A stretch of DNA of 64,000 nucleotides from JBIOHP01 sp044449065 (GCA_044449065.1 JBIOHP010000013.1:1-64000); one strand, 5' to 3'. Positions 26,307 through 35,466 are shown, counted from the stretch's first letter. A program made the numbers and translations. Notes: a model not told the origin generated them from the sequence alone.

Positions 26307-27836
26307 TTAATATTCCACCCTCATCGGGGGAGCGCCGGGTTTGGGAATTAAATAAGCGCCCATGGATGATATCGCCGGACAGGCGCGTGATTTTATAATA
26401 TTGAGCCGAAGTTTTGAGGTTTGAATTGTTGGAAACCGCACTAATCGTTCGTGCCCGATGGTTGTGCCGCTGGCTACTTCCTCCCATTCGTCATCGTAAA
26501 ATTGTTCAACCGTAAATTGTTCAACACGCTGGCCCAGAGGTATATATTCCTGGATCATCAAACAATTCAGCAGCGTCGGAGCGTTAAATGTGAATTCAAT
26601 TGAACCTGTCAGAGTTGTATCATCCGTGCTCCAATATGTATCCTGCAGACTATCAATTGTCGCCGAGGAACCGTATACCGGATCGTTTCCACGAACAGCC
26701 GATGCTGTATCAGCCGCATTCCGAAAGAGGTTATTGGCAAATGCCGCTTCTAAATATTTCTTAAATTCGTGCAACCGCCGGGCGTCGATTTGCGGGATCA
26801 AGCCGTTGCGATCCGCAGGGACATTGAGGAGCATCGATCCGTTATGTCCGACGGAATTGAAATAAATATCGATGAGGGTTTTTAACGACTTCACCATGGA
26901 ATCCTGATCAGGATGATAATACCAGCCGGGTCTAATTGAAACGTCGCATTCCGCAGGCACCCAATGCGTGCCGTTTGGGTGACCGCTGACCAATTCCAGA
27001 TATTTAGGATAACCGGGATATACCTCATCGCGGCGCAGGAGCGACCAATTGGTCTCCCCGGCATAGCCGTCTTCATCGCCCACCCAGCGGACATCGGGAC
27101 CGCCATCGCTGAAAATTACAGCGTTGGGCTGGCACTCGCGGACTACATTATTAATCCCCTGCCAATCATAGACCTGTTTTTTCCCATTGGGACCTTCTCC
27201 ATTCGCGCCGTCAAACCAAACCTCAAATATATCCCCGTATGAGGTTAGTACTTCCCGCAATTCATTTTTGAAAATTTCATTATACTTCAGAGAATCCCCG
27301 TAATTAGGATCATGCCGGTCCCAGGGCGAAAGATAGACTCCGAATTTTAATCCATATTTTTTACAGGCGGCGGAAAGCTCTTTTAAGACGTCGCCTTTCC
27401 CTTTTCTGAACGGACTGTATTTCACTGAGTGATCGGTATATTTCGAGGGCCAGAGGCAGAATCCATCGTGATGTTTCGCGGTGATGATGACGCCTTTCAT
27501 TCCGGCGTCTTTCATCGTACGCGCCCATTGGTTGCAATCGAGTTTTTTCGGATTAAACAATTTTGGATTTTCTTTTCCGTCGCCCCATTCTTTATTCGTA
27601 AACGTATTCATATTAAAATGTATGAACCCATAATACTCCATCTCCTGCCATTTCAATTGTATCGGGGAGGGAACCGGACCAAATGGCGCCGGAGGCGGAG
27701 TTGTTTGGGCAAGAAGATTAAGTTGAAAAAGAAACGACAATAAGAGAACGAAAATATGTTCGTGTGATTTCATGCTCGATAGTTTCAGTTGATCGGAAAC
27801 ACCGGATTGAAAAGTGATTAGTTTTTGACTGTTCAT
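26307..27836 (-). CDS. Secreted GH29 alpha-L-fucosidase with C-terminal carbohydrate-binding-like domain
   Basis: A 509-residue GH29-type fucosidase. The catalytic barrel shows YYGFIHFNMNTF, GVIITAKHHDGFCLWPSKYT, KFGVYLSPWDRHDP and EVWFDGANGEG, whose Asp209 is the GH29 nucleophile. Residues about 385-500 look like an F5/8-type (CBM32-like) beta-sandwich. The start at 27836 has AGGGA upstream and begins one base after the binding-protein stop; the ATG at 27773 gives a more ordinary signal peptide (MKSHEHIFVLLLSFLFQLNL) and may be the true one. It should release fucose from glycan side chains. Confidence 0.85.
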   Translation of the reverse strand: MNSQKLITFQSGVSDQLKLSSMKSHEHIFVLLLSFLFQLNLLAQTTPPPAPFGPVPSPIQLKWQEMEYYGFIHFNMNTFTNKEWGDGKENPKLFNPKKLDCNQWARTMKDAGMKGVIITAKHHDGFCLWPSKYTDHSVKYSPFRKGKGDVLKELSAACKKYGLKFGVYLSPWDRHDPNYGDSLKYNEIFKNELREVLTSYGDIFEVWFDGANGEGPNGKKQVYDWQGINNVVRECQPNAVIFSDGGPDVRWVGDEDGYAGETNWSLLRRDEVYPGYPKYLELVSGHPNGTHWVPAECDVSIRPGWYYHPDQDSMVKSLKTLIDIYFNSVGHNGSMLLNVPADRNGLIPQIDARRLHEFKKYLEAAFANNLFRNAADTASAVRGNDPVYGSSATIDSLQDTYWSTDDTTLTGSIEFTFNAPTLLNCLMIQEYIPLGQRVEQFTVEQFYDDEWEEVASGTTIGHERLVRFPTIQTSKLRLNIIKSRACPAISSMGAYLIPKPGAPPMRVEY

Positions 27837-27837
27837 T

Positions 27838-28791
27838 TTAAAATTTCCCTGTTTTCCATTTGGTGGCATACTCCTCGACATTTTCTTTTGTCACAAGATC
27901 AACGCCGGAATCGATAATTCCCTGCGGAGCTCTGCCCTCTTTGATATCTTTTAACATGCGAACACTCTCGTATCCCCATCCCCAGAGTTTTTGACCAACA
28001 AGAACCTGGGCGTATCCCTGACGAACGTAATCCAATTCTTCCGGAAGCGCGTCGAAGGCAATCACGGTTAATTCACCCGGTTTTTTATGGCTGAACGGAC
28101 CCGGGGGTGGCGTAAAGATTCCCCATCCTCCGATGAGCACCCATCCCTTGAGATTTGGATGGGCTTGCATAACCGTCTCCATTCCACTGACTCCCTTGTT
28201 CACATCATCATAGCAATACTCGGTCGCAACAATTTTAACATCGGGATACGCCTTGAGGTACTCGATTAATCCATTTTTGCGTTCCTCAAGATTCGGCGCG
28301 CCGGGTGTTCCCATCAGCAAAGCGATTTCACCCTTCGTTCCCATATTTTTCACGAGATATTCGCCCATAGTTTTTCCGCTGCCGGAATTATTTGTCCCGT
28401 AGAAGGAGGATCGCTTGCTCTTGATAGCATCGGAATCGAATGTGACAACCGGTATACCGGCGTCGACGGCTTTGTTGATCGATTCGATGAGCGCGTCGGC
28501 GTCGTTAACGGAGAGAGCAATGCCATCGACTTTTCTTTCAATTAAACTCTCGATGATTCCCGCTTGTTCAACGGCGTCGGATTTTACGGGCGCATAACGC
28601 TGAACTTCAATCTTCCCCTGACCTAATTCTGTGGCGCCTGCTTGCGCGCCCTGCCATGCAACCTGAAAAACAGGATTATCCAAAAGCTTGGGCACAAATG
28701 CGAATACCATTTTTTTCTCTTCCTGCTTTTTACCGCAGCCCATGATTAAGAATAAAACGGCAATGATGAATATCTTTGAAAATATTTTCAT
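27838..28791 (-). CDS. Periplasmic sugar-binding lipoprotein (RbsB-like)
   Basis: A 317-residue substrate-binding protein of the ribose/LacI-type periplasmic-binding fold. The ATG at 28791 has AGGA upstream and gives a lipoprotein signal with lipobox LIMGC (Cys19). Family motifs include IIESLIERKVDGIALSVNDA, IPVVTFDSD, GTNNSGSGKTMGEYL and VLIGGWG. Such proteins usually deliver a monosaccharide to an ABC transporter, but no permease or ATPase gene is present in this operon or window, so the rest of the transporter is elsewhere or the protein serves as a sensor. It sits between the FGGY kinase and the fucosidase. Confidence 0.85.
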   Translation of the reverse strand: MKIFSKIFIIAVLFLIMGCGKKQEEKKMVFAFVPKLLDNPVFQVAWQGAQAGATELGQGKIEVQRYAPVKSDAVEQAGIIESLIERKVDGIALSVNDADALIESINKAVDAGIPVVTFDSDAIKSKRSSFYGTNNSGSGKTMGEYLVKNMGTKGEIALLMGTPGAPNLEERKNGLIEYLKAYPDVKIVATEYCYDDVNKGVSGMETVMQAHPNLKGWVLIGGWGIFTPPPGPFSHKKPGELTVIAFDALPEELDYVRQGYAQVLVGQKLWGWGYESVRMLKDIKEGRAPQGIIDSGVDLVTKENVEEYATKWKTGKF

Positions 28792-28825
28792 ATAAAATCC
28801 TGTGTAATAATTTTGGATGATGCGA

Positions 28826-30364
28826 TTAATTTGTAAAAGTCTTGCGAATTGAAGCATACGACTCCTTTAAGTTCGGAAATATTTTTGAATAAATCCCGTA
28901 ATAATCGTCATACTGTCTGATAAGAGATACATCCGGTTGAATCCGTTCGGTGATGCTGACTGTTTGATTGACTGCTTCTTCGATGGAACCAAAAACCCCG
29001 CTCGCCGTACCGCCCAATAACGCGGCGCCGTATGCTGATCCTTCAGTCGTTCCAACAATGGCGACTTCTGAGCCATAAATATTTGCCTGTAACTGACGCC
29101 AAAATGCGCTTTTTGCTCCGCCTCCGGTTAATCGGATTTGACCGATTTGAATTCCTAATTTTTTAATGATTTCAAGGGAGTCCCGCATTCCATATGTCAC
29201 TCCTTCCAGAACCGCGCGCGAAAAATGATTTTTTGTATGACGCAATGTTGCGCCGATGAATGCAGCCCGCGCATTCGCGCTTCTGTGCGGAGTCCGTTCC
29301 CCGGCAAGATACGGTTGAAAATATAAGCCCTCGCTCCCCGGAGAAATTTTCGCTGCACCCTCAGTGATTACATCATAAACATCCCGGTTGGATGATCTCG
29401 CTTGCTCGACCTCGGCTTGCGCGAATGTATCTTTATACCAACGCAACGCGCCGCCAGCCATCAACATGACTCCCATCGCATACCATCGGTGCGGCACGCT
29501 GTGACAAAATGTGTGAACACGCATCTCCGGATCCACCCGCACATTGTTTATAGGAGCAAGAACGATGCCGCTTGTTCCAATCCCCGCAAGCATTTGTCCT
29601 TCATGGATAACTCCGGCGCCGATTGCGCCGCATGAATTATCGCCACCACCCCCAGCGACCGGGATACCAACCGGAAGCCCTGTAAGTTTTAGGGCATCCT
29701 GAGATATTTTTCCGCAAACGTCTATGGATTCAAATACCGGAGACAGCCAGGATTTCGGGATAGAAAATTGTTTCAAAATTCCATCCGACCATTTCCTTGC
29801 GCAAACATCGTAGAGAATTGTTCCGGAGGCGTCGGAAACTTCCATACCACATTCACCGGTAAGCTTAAAACGGATAAAATCCTTCGGCAGAAATATACGA
29901 TTGATTTTTTCGTAGACCTGCGGTTCATGTTTTTGCACCCATAATAATTTGGGAAGGGTAAATCCCTCAATGGCAGGGTTGGCAGTTGTACGTCTGAGAA
30001 CATCAAGACCTATAAGCTGATTAATTTGGCGGCATTCTTCGTCGGTGCGGGTATCCGACCAGAGAATTGCGGGACGCAGTACCTCATCATTTTTTCCGAG
30101 AAGAACAAGACTGTGCATCTGTCCTGAGAATCCTATCCCGGCAATCTGCTCGCGTTTGACGAGAGGATTTTCGACAATCTCTTTAATCACCTTAACAGTC
30201 GCCTCCCACCAATCCTCCGGATTCTGCTCGATCCATGTTGGTTTCGGAGTAAAGAGCGGATAACCGGCAAACGCGCTTGTGATGGTTTTCCCTTTTTCAT
30301 CGATGAGCAGGCCTTTTACCCCGGATGTCCCGATATCGAGCCCCAACATAAATCGATTGTTCAT
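28826..30364 (-). CDS. xylB: FGGY-family carbohydrate kinase, probably xylulokinase
   Basis: A 512-residue kinase. GLDIGTSGVKGLLID is the N-terminal phosphate loop, GFSGQMHSLVLL contains the QMH characteristic of xylulokinases, ILWSDTRTDEECRQI follows, Asp242 in GGGGDNSCGA is the catalytic base, and LTGGGAKSAFWRQLQANIYG forms the C-terminal ATP site. It should phosphorylate D-xylulose in the cytoplasm, although related kinases act on other ketoses such as fuculose or ribulose. A xylose isomerase is not in the window. It shares the operon with a sugar-binding lipoprotein 34 bases downstream. Confidence 0.85.
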   Translation of the reverse strand: MNNRFMLGLDIGTSGVKGLLIDEKGKTITSAFAGYPLFTPKPTWIEQNPEDWWEATVKVIKEIVENPLVKREQIAGIGFSGQMHSLVLLGKNDEVLRPAILWSDTRTDEECRQINQLIGLDVLRRTTANPAIEGFTLPKLLWVQKHEPQVYEKINRIFLPKDFIRFKLTGECGMEVSDASGTILYDVCARKWSDGILKQFSIPKSWLSPVFESIDVCGKISQDALKLTGLPVGIPVAGGGGDNSCGAIGAGVIHEGQMLAGIGTSGIVLAPINNVRVDPEMRVHTFCHSVPHRWYAMGVMLMAGGALRWYKDTFAQAEVEQARSSNRDVYDVITEGAAKISPGSEGLYFQPYLAGERTPHRSANARAAFIGATLRHTKNHFSRAVLEGVTYGMRDSLEIIKKLGIQIGQIRLTGGGAKSAFWRQLQANIYGSEVAIVGTTEGSAYGAALLGGTASGVFGSIEEAVNQTVSITERIQPDVSLIRQYDDYYGIYSKIFPNLKESYASIRKTFTN

Positions 30365-30404
30365 TCTATGGTATCCCCGGATAAAGTAGTTGCATATTGA
30401 CTCA

Positions 30405-32765
30405 TCATATTCTCGCTTCGGTGATATTTTTCAGCTCGCGGACTTTTTCATAAAATTCAGGAAGGGACATTTCACGCAGAAAAATCATTCCACGCGCCGC
30501 GCGCAATCGCGGATGGGGGTTGTTCAGAAAATAATCATTTCCCAGGCAAGTCTTTATCATCTCATATTGTTCAACATGAATTTTTTGCGCCAATTCGGAA
30601 AATGGACCGTCATGCTCATAACTCGGGAACGAAGCCGCGCGCTGCGAGCCAAAGCAATTCGTGAACGCTGTTTGAAGCAGCGAAAGAGTATTGAGGGAAA
30701 CCGGAACCATAATATTCGCTTCCGATGGCTTGAATCGATACCAGACATTTCTATATCCCCACACCCGAATGCTCGAATCTTTACTTTTCTGTTCATACAT
30801 TTTCAGCGCGGCTGCAACCGCCTGAAGCGCCTTATAATGCGTGTCGGGCCCGCTCCCTTCGGGATCGAATGCAACTGAAACAATATCCGGTTTTATCTTC
30901 TTCAACAAATTGTAAATTGGAAGAACATCCCGATTTATCTCTGGTTCTTCCGAAAATATATCTCCCTGATAAAAACCCAATCGCAAAGCATGCACTGCCG
31001 ATGCTTCGATGCCGAAATACGCCCACAAGAGTTCCACCTCCCATTCCCGCAACGTACCTTTTAATGTTTGCACGGGTGGAGAATCTTTTGCACCCGGATA
31101 TTGTGCTTGTAGATAGCCGGTAAGATTTGCGATCTTTGACCGGATCGTTTTTATATGCGTAGTGTGATATTGATCGACGATGTTGCGGAGCATCCGCCTC
31201 GCTTCGCCTTCATCCTTCCATTCCTGCCTACGGGATGCGGCTCCGTCGAGGAAAAGATAAACATCTGCCATTCTACCGGATTCAAACCCAGGCGCGAAGT
31301 ACCCTTGCCGCAATAATGTGTTGAATGATCCTGCTGAAAGAAATTTCTCAAGTTTCAGAATTATAGTAAGAAAATATTCGTTTGAAACCGAGGTAAATCC
31401 TGACGTAAGATTTGCGAAATAATGTTTGCAGTTTGGCTCGCGTACCAGATGGTAGATATATGCAAGATACCCCAGCATGATATCGTCCTGGTGCGGTTCG
31501 GTATGGAGAAACGTTGTCTGTTCTAATCGCTCGAGTCCCCGTTGTATTTTTTCTACTATACGGACGTGAGTATTATGGGAGAGTACCTTTGCAGTAGACT
31601 TTGTTTTTTTAATCAGTTGATTTCCAAATTTATCCAGCTTGAGATCAGCAGTGGTGATTTCTTTAACTGCTTTATTGTATGACCGGGCTATGGCAATCAT
31701 CACATCGTCGATTTTTTCATCACTAAGCTTCGTCGTATTCGCAAAATCAATGAATCTGCGTTCATGAAGAAGAGATGCGGCGCCTTTGGTCAGATAAAAT
31801 CTTGAATATTCAAGGTCTTGCAAAACCGAAGCAGGATATTGGGGATTTTTTTTCTCTTCAATTGCCTGACGGACAATTGTCGCTTTCGCTTCGCCTGCGG
31901 CAATAATAATTGCCTTCACCGTCGGATTATAGCTGATCGTACTCAGACCAATCGTGATCACCAACCGATTGCGGGAGATTTCAATTCCTCCAAGATCGGT
32001 CGCAACAGCAGCTTGTGTTTCATAATTTGTGCCCGTTAAACGGGTTACGGAATAAAAACTTGATCCCCGGACATTGAATGCAATATGACCATCGGGACCT
32101 ATTCCTCCGAGAAAAAAACCGATTCCTCCCATATTCCGGATTTTCGATTCATATTCCATGCAAAACTCATCGACCCGATTGATTGTTTCTTTCTGCATGC
32201 GCTCAAGTTGAGTTTTGGTTTGCCGTACACGAAGGGTGAGATCAACGATGTTGTCCGGAAAAATATCTGCCATCGTTTTCTGAGGCGGCAATCCCAGATT
32301 CGTTGCATCGATCAACATAGCTTTCTGAGGCGATAACCCGAATCCTTTTATATAGAATTCATTCACATAATAATTGAAGCTGTTATGATGGCGGGCATTC
32401 ATGGGATAGAATTCATCGATTTGGACAAACCTAAGATTCTTCATATCAGGTTTGCGAGTAGGATCGATATGATAACTTTCGAGCAGCGATCGAATTTCTT
32501 TGGAATTCCAATGCGCCAAGATTCTGTCTACCCATTTTATAAAATATTCGGGTGTTTTTCCGGTTGGAAGCGCAATGGCTCCTCCGGGATTTTGTTTTAC
32601 CCATTCAATAAATCGCAGGGCGGTCACCTGCCCCAGTATAGGATAACTTTCAATCTCCAGAACGCGTATTTTTTCAGTGGGCGGGTACGTAAATTTCCGA
32701 CCGCTGCGTTTAAGCGTTACGATCTCAACTTCAGAATTAGGGTTATATTTTAAAGACGCTGCCAA
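30405..32765 (-). CDS. Fusion of glucosamine-6-phosphate deaminase-like and PIG-L/LmbE-like domains
   Basis: A 786-residue two-domain cytoplasmic protein. Residues about 30-340 are NagB-like: the general-base region FVQIDEFYP (D117) and GGIGPDGHIAFN (D225, H227) match the deaminase active site. Residues about 415-760 resemble the PIG-L/LmbE zinc-dependent deacetylase fold, with EPHQDDIMLG (H425, D427, D428) in place of the usual HPDD and a later GSGPDTHYKA. Such NagB/PIG-L fusions are known in Bacteroidota. It could deacetylate an N-acetylated amino sugar and then deaminate the sugar phosphate. A TTG start is the only one available after the in-frame stop. Confidence 0.78.
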   Translation of the reverse strand: MAASLKYNPNSEVEIVTLKRSGRKFTYPPTEKIRVLEIESYPILGQVTALRFIEWVKQNPGGAIALPTGKTPEYFIKWVDRILAHWNSKEIRSLLESYHIDPTRKPDMKNLRFVQIDEFYPMNARHHNSFNYYVNEFYIKGFGLSPQKAMLIDATNLGLPPQKTMADIFPDNIVDLTLRVRQTKTQLERMQKETINRVDEFCMEYESKIRNMGGIGFFLGGIGPDGHIAFNVRGSSFYSVTRLTGTNYETQAAVATDLGGIEISRNRLVITIGLSTISYNPTVKAIIIAAGEAKATIVRQAIEEKKNPQYPASVLQDLEYSRFYLTKGAASLLHERRFIDFANTTKLSDEKIDDVMIAIARSYNKAVKEITTADLKLDKFGNQLIKKTKSTAKVLSHNTHVRIVEKIQRGLERLEQTTFLHTEPHQDDIMLGYLAYIYHLVREPNCKHYFANLTSGFTSVSNEYFLTIILKLEKFLSAGSFNTLLRQGYFAPGFESGRMADVYLFLDGAASRRQEWKDEGEARRMLRNIVDQYHTTHIKTIRSKIANLTGYLQAQYPGAKDSPPVQTLKGTLREWEVELLWAYFGIEASAVHALRLGFYQGDIFSEEPEINRDVLPIYNLLKKIKPDIVSVAFDPEGSGPDTHYKALQAVAAALKMYEQKSKDSSIRVWGYRNVWYRFKPSEANIMVPVSLNTLSLLQTAFTNCFGSQRAASFPSYEHDGPFSELAQKIHVEQYEMIKTCLGNDYFLNNPHPRLRAARGMIFLREMSLPEFYEKVRELKNITEARI

Positions 32766-32848
32766 ATTGGCGAGATGATAAACGAATTAATGTTTGAAGT
32801 TGATTGGTACGAAGGATTGCAACTCTTGAATCATCACAACAGGAAAGG

Positions 32849-33730
32849 TCATTCAAATGTGAAGTTTGGATATTTCGAATGTAAATATTCCTGAACCCTG
32901 GGGATGTCGTCTTGTTCGCTCAAATCAGGAACAATTTCCGCTACGGGGTAGGTCATCATCATTCGATCTGTTGGCGATTTGTTAATCATTCGCATGATTG
33001 CGGTAGGAAGTTCTTTTTCTTGCCGGACGGGATGAAGAGGAACATTCCCTAGGATCGAAAAAATATCTTTATAAGAGAACCGAAAAATATTCATGCTGAC
33101 GCCGATTCGACCTGACGAATATTTCACCGCAGCCAGTTCTTCCGGTGTCGGTTTCTCAATGATGTTCATCAGCCACCCTTCGCGGTCAGTTTCAATGATT
33201 GCAAACTTCTCGATACGCGATTTCTCAAACTTAAGAGCGTCGCGGTCATAATCGATCATGGCGTTGGGATGGGGAGAATCGAGCAATAATTCAAACACAT
33301 GCACAGAATAAAGATTATCGCTGTTGCAAACGGTGAACTTTTGATTTTTCCAATCGGGACGCGAATGCAAAGCGCAGGATAATGCGTCCGCAGTTCCAAG
33401 CGGTTTCGTCCGACCGGCAGGAATTTTTTGTCGGGCATAAGAAATCGTTAAACCGTAGAAATCATTCCCATACTCGGCATCGCCATAGTGCTTCCTGATA
33501 TCTTCATCGTTATCTCCAACCACAACAACAATATCGGTGTACCCCGCTTCCCTTGCATTGAATAACAGGTAATCAAAAAACGGCCTGCCCGATGCGCCAA
33601 GACCAATCATCGACTTAGCTTTTGATTTAGCTTCAATTATCAAGTTGGATGCCGCCGGCACGTTAATCGCCGCGGAATTTTTCATGCGTGAAGATATACC
33701 TCCGGCGAGAATAACGAGATTCGGTTCCAT
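32849..33730 (-). CDS. Sugar-phosphate nucleotidyltransferase
   Basis: A 293-residue NTP-transferase (GT-A-like fold). LVILAGGISSRM is the nucleotide-binding signature, KSMIGLGASGRPFFDYLL supplies the Lys/Pro-type loop, and FTVCNSDNLYSV has the Asp that usually coordinates magnesium. The NDFYGLTISYARQ and IIEKPT blocks are typical. The start of the protein is interrupted by an Ala/Ser/Lys-rich insertion (about residues 17-40), longer than in GalU or RmlA. Six bases separate it from the kinase gene, suggesting that it uses the sugar-1-phosphate made there. Nucleotide and sugar are not predictable. Confidence 0.78.
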   Translation of the reverse strand: MEPNLVILAGGISSRMKNSAAINVPAASNLIIEAKSKAKSMIGLGASGRPFFDYLLFNAREAGYTDIVVVVGDNDEDIRKHYGDAEYGNDFYGLTISYARQKIPAGRTKPLGTADALSCALHSRPDWKNQKFTVCNSDNLYSVHVFELLLDSPHPNAMIDYDRDALKFEKSRIEKFAIIETDREGWLMNIIEKPTPEELAAVKYSSGRIGVSMNIFRFSYKDIFSILGNVPLHPVRQEKELPTAIMRMINKSPTDRMMMTYPVAEIVPDLSEQDDIPRVQEYLHSKYPNFTFE

Positions 33731-33736
33731 AAAGCT

Positions 33737-34831
33737 TCAGCTCACCAACCTTTCGATTCTCGATCCGCTATCAACTGATACAATATAAGGGATTCCCCCT
33801 GCACATCTGATTGCCTCTGCGACTTTCTCGGGTGCTTCCGGAGTATAAGCAAACATGCATCCACCTCCGCCTGAACCATTAATCTTCCCTCCATATGCGC
33901 CGGCATTTAAGGCAGCATCCAGCATGCGATCAATTTTTAGGGTGGAAATCTTTAACACATCACGTAATATCTTTTGATGTTCAGTTAACAACTCGCCAAC
34001 TCGGTGATGATTGAGGGGAATTTGACATAAGAGGGTCCTCGCTTCAGATGTAATATCGCGATTCCGGAGAGTTCCGATAAGCAACTCATAATCGGTTTTT
34101 GACAACTCCGATCTATATTCTTCTATTTCGTGAATTTGGGCTGTGAGCAGGGAAAACCCCGGATGTTCAGTGACGAGATTGCTGGCTATGGACAATATTC
34201 GATTCTTTACGCGAGCCAGGATATGTTTCGTGTCCTTCGGTTCACAGGAATTTCCCAGCACAAACTGCTTCAGGTCAGCGCGGATTTTCTTTACATTGAT
34301 GTCCGGCAGAAAATCAATGTATGTGATTCCCCCATACGTGGCGGCATATTGATCCATCATTCCTCCCGGTTCGGTAAATTCAAGAACCTCAGCTTCGTAT
34401 CCAAACCATGCCAGGGCTCCGGGAGTAAGATTTCGTTTTTGTTCGCTCATGTTGGCAAGAAAATTGATCCACGAGATTATGAGCGCCGACGAACTGGAGG
34501 TGCCAGCATTGATCGGTATATCACCATGGACTGTGCAATCGAATCCTCCGTTAAATGAGAAATTTTTTCTGTTCAAGACGTTAAACCCGCTTCGGAAGTA
34601 ATCGCGATTTAACTTATATTTCTGGATCCCATCCATTGGAAAAGTAATCTCATTCAATATATCAGGCAAATTAAGATGGATGACGGAATCATTCCTCCGC
34701 TTTCCATCTATAACCATTCGCAGCGATATCGCGCACGGGATCACGGGCAAGAACAGATAATCCTGATGTTCGCCAAAAAGACAAATCCGACCGGGCGTGG
34801 AAATTGTTAATTCACGAATTTCATTATTCAT
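33737..34831 (-). CDS. GHMP kinase, galactokinase-like
   Basis: A 364-residue GHMP-superfamily sugar kinase. STPGRICLFGEHQDY is the galactokinase-type signature 1 (usually GRVNLIGEHTDY), GDIPINAGTSSSSAL the phosphate-binding loop 2, and GGKINGSGGGGCMFAY motif 3. It should make a sugar-1-phosphate at the anomeric carbon; galactose, N-acetylgalactosamine, fucose or arabinose are possible. Coupled with the nucleotidyltransferase it suggests a salvage route from a free sugar to a nucleotide sugar. It is the promoter-proximal gene of the glycan cluster running down to 17134. Confidence 0.8.
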   Translation of the reverse strand: MNNEIRELTISTPGRICLFGEHQDYLFLPVIPCAISLRMVIDGKRRNDSVIHLNLPDILNEITFPMDGIQKYKLNRDYFRSGFNVLNRKNFSFNGGFDCTVHGDIPINAGTSSSSALIISWINFLANMSEQKRNLTPGALAWFGYEAEVLEFTEPGGMMDQYAATYGGITYIDFLPDINVKKIRADLKQFVLGNSCEPKDTKHILARVKNRILSIASNLVTEHPGFSLLTAQIHEIEEYRSELSKTDYELLIGTLRNRDITSEARTLLCQIPLNHHRVGELLTEHQKILRDVLKISTLKIDRMLDAALNAGAYGGKINGSGGGGCMFAYTPEAPEKVAEAIRCAGGIPYIVSVDSGSRIERLVS

Positions 34832-35034
34832 GAATTGTCTGACCGCAATTATTCATTGAAGTAATCATGGTAACGGGATTATGGGGGTTTTCAGAACTGA
34901 ACATTCACGGGAAAAATTTATCATATATTTTACTAATATGCAAAGAATTATGGAGGAAAGATATTTTCCGATGTGGGTAGTTTAAACGACGAGAATTACT
35001 GAGAAAGGGTTGTATAAACGGACAGGAATGGAAT
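34832..35034. other. Upstream region of the glycan cluster
   Basis: No gene is seen. AT-rich DNA between the start of the galactokinase-like gene and the terminator at 35041-35066. It should carry the promoter of the 34831-17134 operon, but no pair of boxes stood out. Confidence 0.45.
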
Positions 35035-35066
35035 AAAAAAGGGCGTTCGCCCTATGAAGAACGCCC
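35035..35066 (-). terminator. Terminator of the short leader-like unit
   Basis: An 8-bp stem (gggcgttc 35041-35048 with gaacgccc 35059-35066) ends in six T on the minus strand (35035-35040). It closes the short unit that begins with the promoter-like element at 35166-35182, and shares the word gggcgttcttcatag with the terminator at 35431-35466. Confidence 0.85.
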
Positions 35067-35097
35067 TTTCGCGAAACGTCGAGTTAGTAACTTCCCC

Positions 35098-35142
35098 TTA
35101 CATACCCATAGACTGTTCGCTGAACTTTATATACCCTCACAT
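35098..35142 (-). pseudogene. Relic of the 3' end of a barrel-type gene
   Basis: The minus strand from 35142 to 35098 aligns codon for codon with the last 15 codons of the outer-membrane barrel gene (35538 to 35494). Both begin ATG, share KFSE in the middle and end GM followed by TAA, then continue with the identical 3' sequence taaggggaagttacta and a similar terminator. Codon 2 of the relic is TGA, so it is not a full reading frame. No remains of the rest of the gene lie upstream; a promoter-like element starts 24 bases away. Confidence 0.6.
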
Positions 35143-35165
35143 AACTAAATTCAATTGTATTTCAT

Positions 35166-35182
35166 ACAATCTTTATGCCAAA
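35166..35182 (-). promoter_or_regulatory. Sigma-54-like -24/-12 element (copy 2)
   Basis: On the minus strand this reads TTTGGCATAAAGATTGT, i.e. TGGCAT-N5-TTGT against the sigma-54 consensus TGGCAC-N5-TTGC. All 17 bases are identical to 56139-56155 upstream of the DUF11 operon. An alternative reading is a Bacteroidota housekeeping promoter: TTTG, 19 bases, then TACAATTG (consensus TAnnTTTG). A start near 35155 would give a transcript of about 120 nt ending at the 35041-35066 terminator. Confidence 0.55.
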
Positions 35183-35249
35183 ATTCGAACATTGTTAAAC
35201 CGCCTTTTTCTGCTTTCTTTTATGAGTTTTATTAAAGATTTCACGTGCT

Positions 35250-35297
35250 TGAGATTTATTATGAGATATTTACTGATTAATAGTCTCAAAATGAAAC
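35250..35297. promoter_or_regulatory. Upstream activator-type sites (copy 2)
   Basis: TGAGAT occurs at 35250-35255 and 35262-35267 (12-base spacing), and the imperfect palindrome GTCTCAAAATGAAAC at 35283-35297. Their distances from the promoter-like element (68 bases) and from each other (12 and 21 bases) equal those at 56223-56270, although the sequence in between is not conserved. This is the layout expected of an enhancer-binding-protein site some 80-120 bases upstream of a sigma-54 promoter. Confidence 0.55.
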
Positions 35298-35430
35298 ATA
35301 GATCAAATTTCGATTTGAACACTCGGAAATGAGGATGAGGTCGAAAGTATTAAAAGGTTAATGATGATTGACGATATGCAAAAGAAGAAATTGATAGAAT
35401 ATTTTCAGGATACGCGGTCTCGAATAAAAA

Positions 35431-35466
35431 TAAAAAAGGGCGCCCACTCTATGAAGAACGCCCTTT
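35431..35466 (-). terminator. Terminator of the surface-protein operon
   Basis: Stem aaagggcg (35435-35442) with cgcccttt (35459-35466), continuing on the minus strand into a T-rich tract. It lies 28 bases after the barrel gene stop and resembles the terminator at 35041-35066. Confidence 0.8.
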
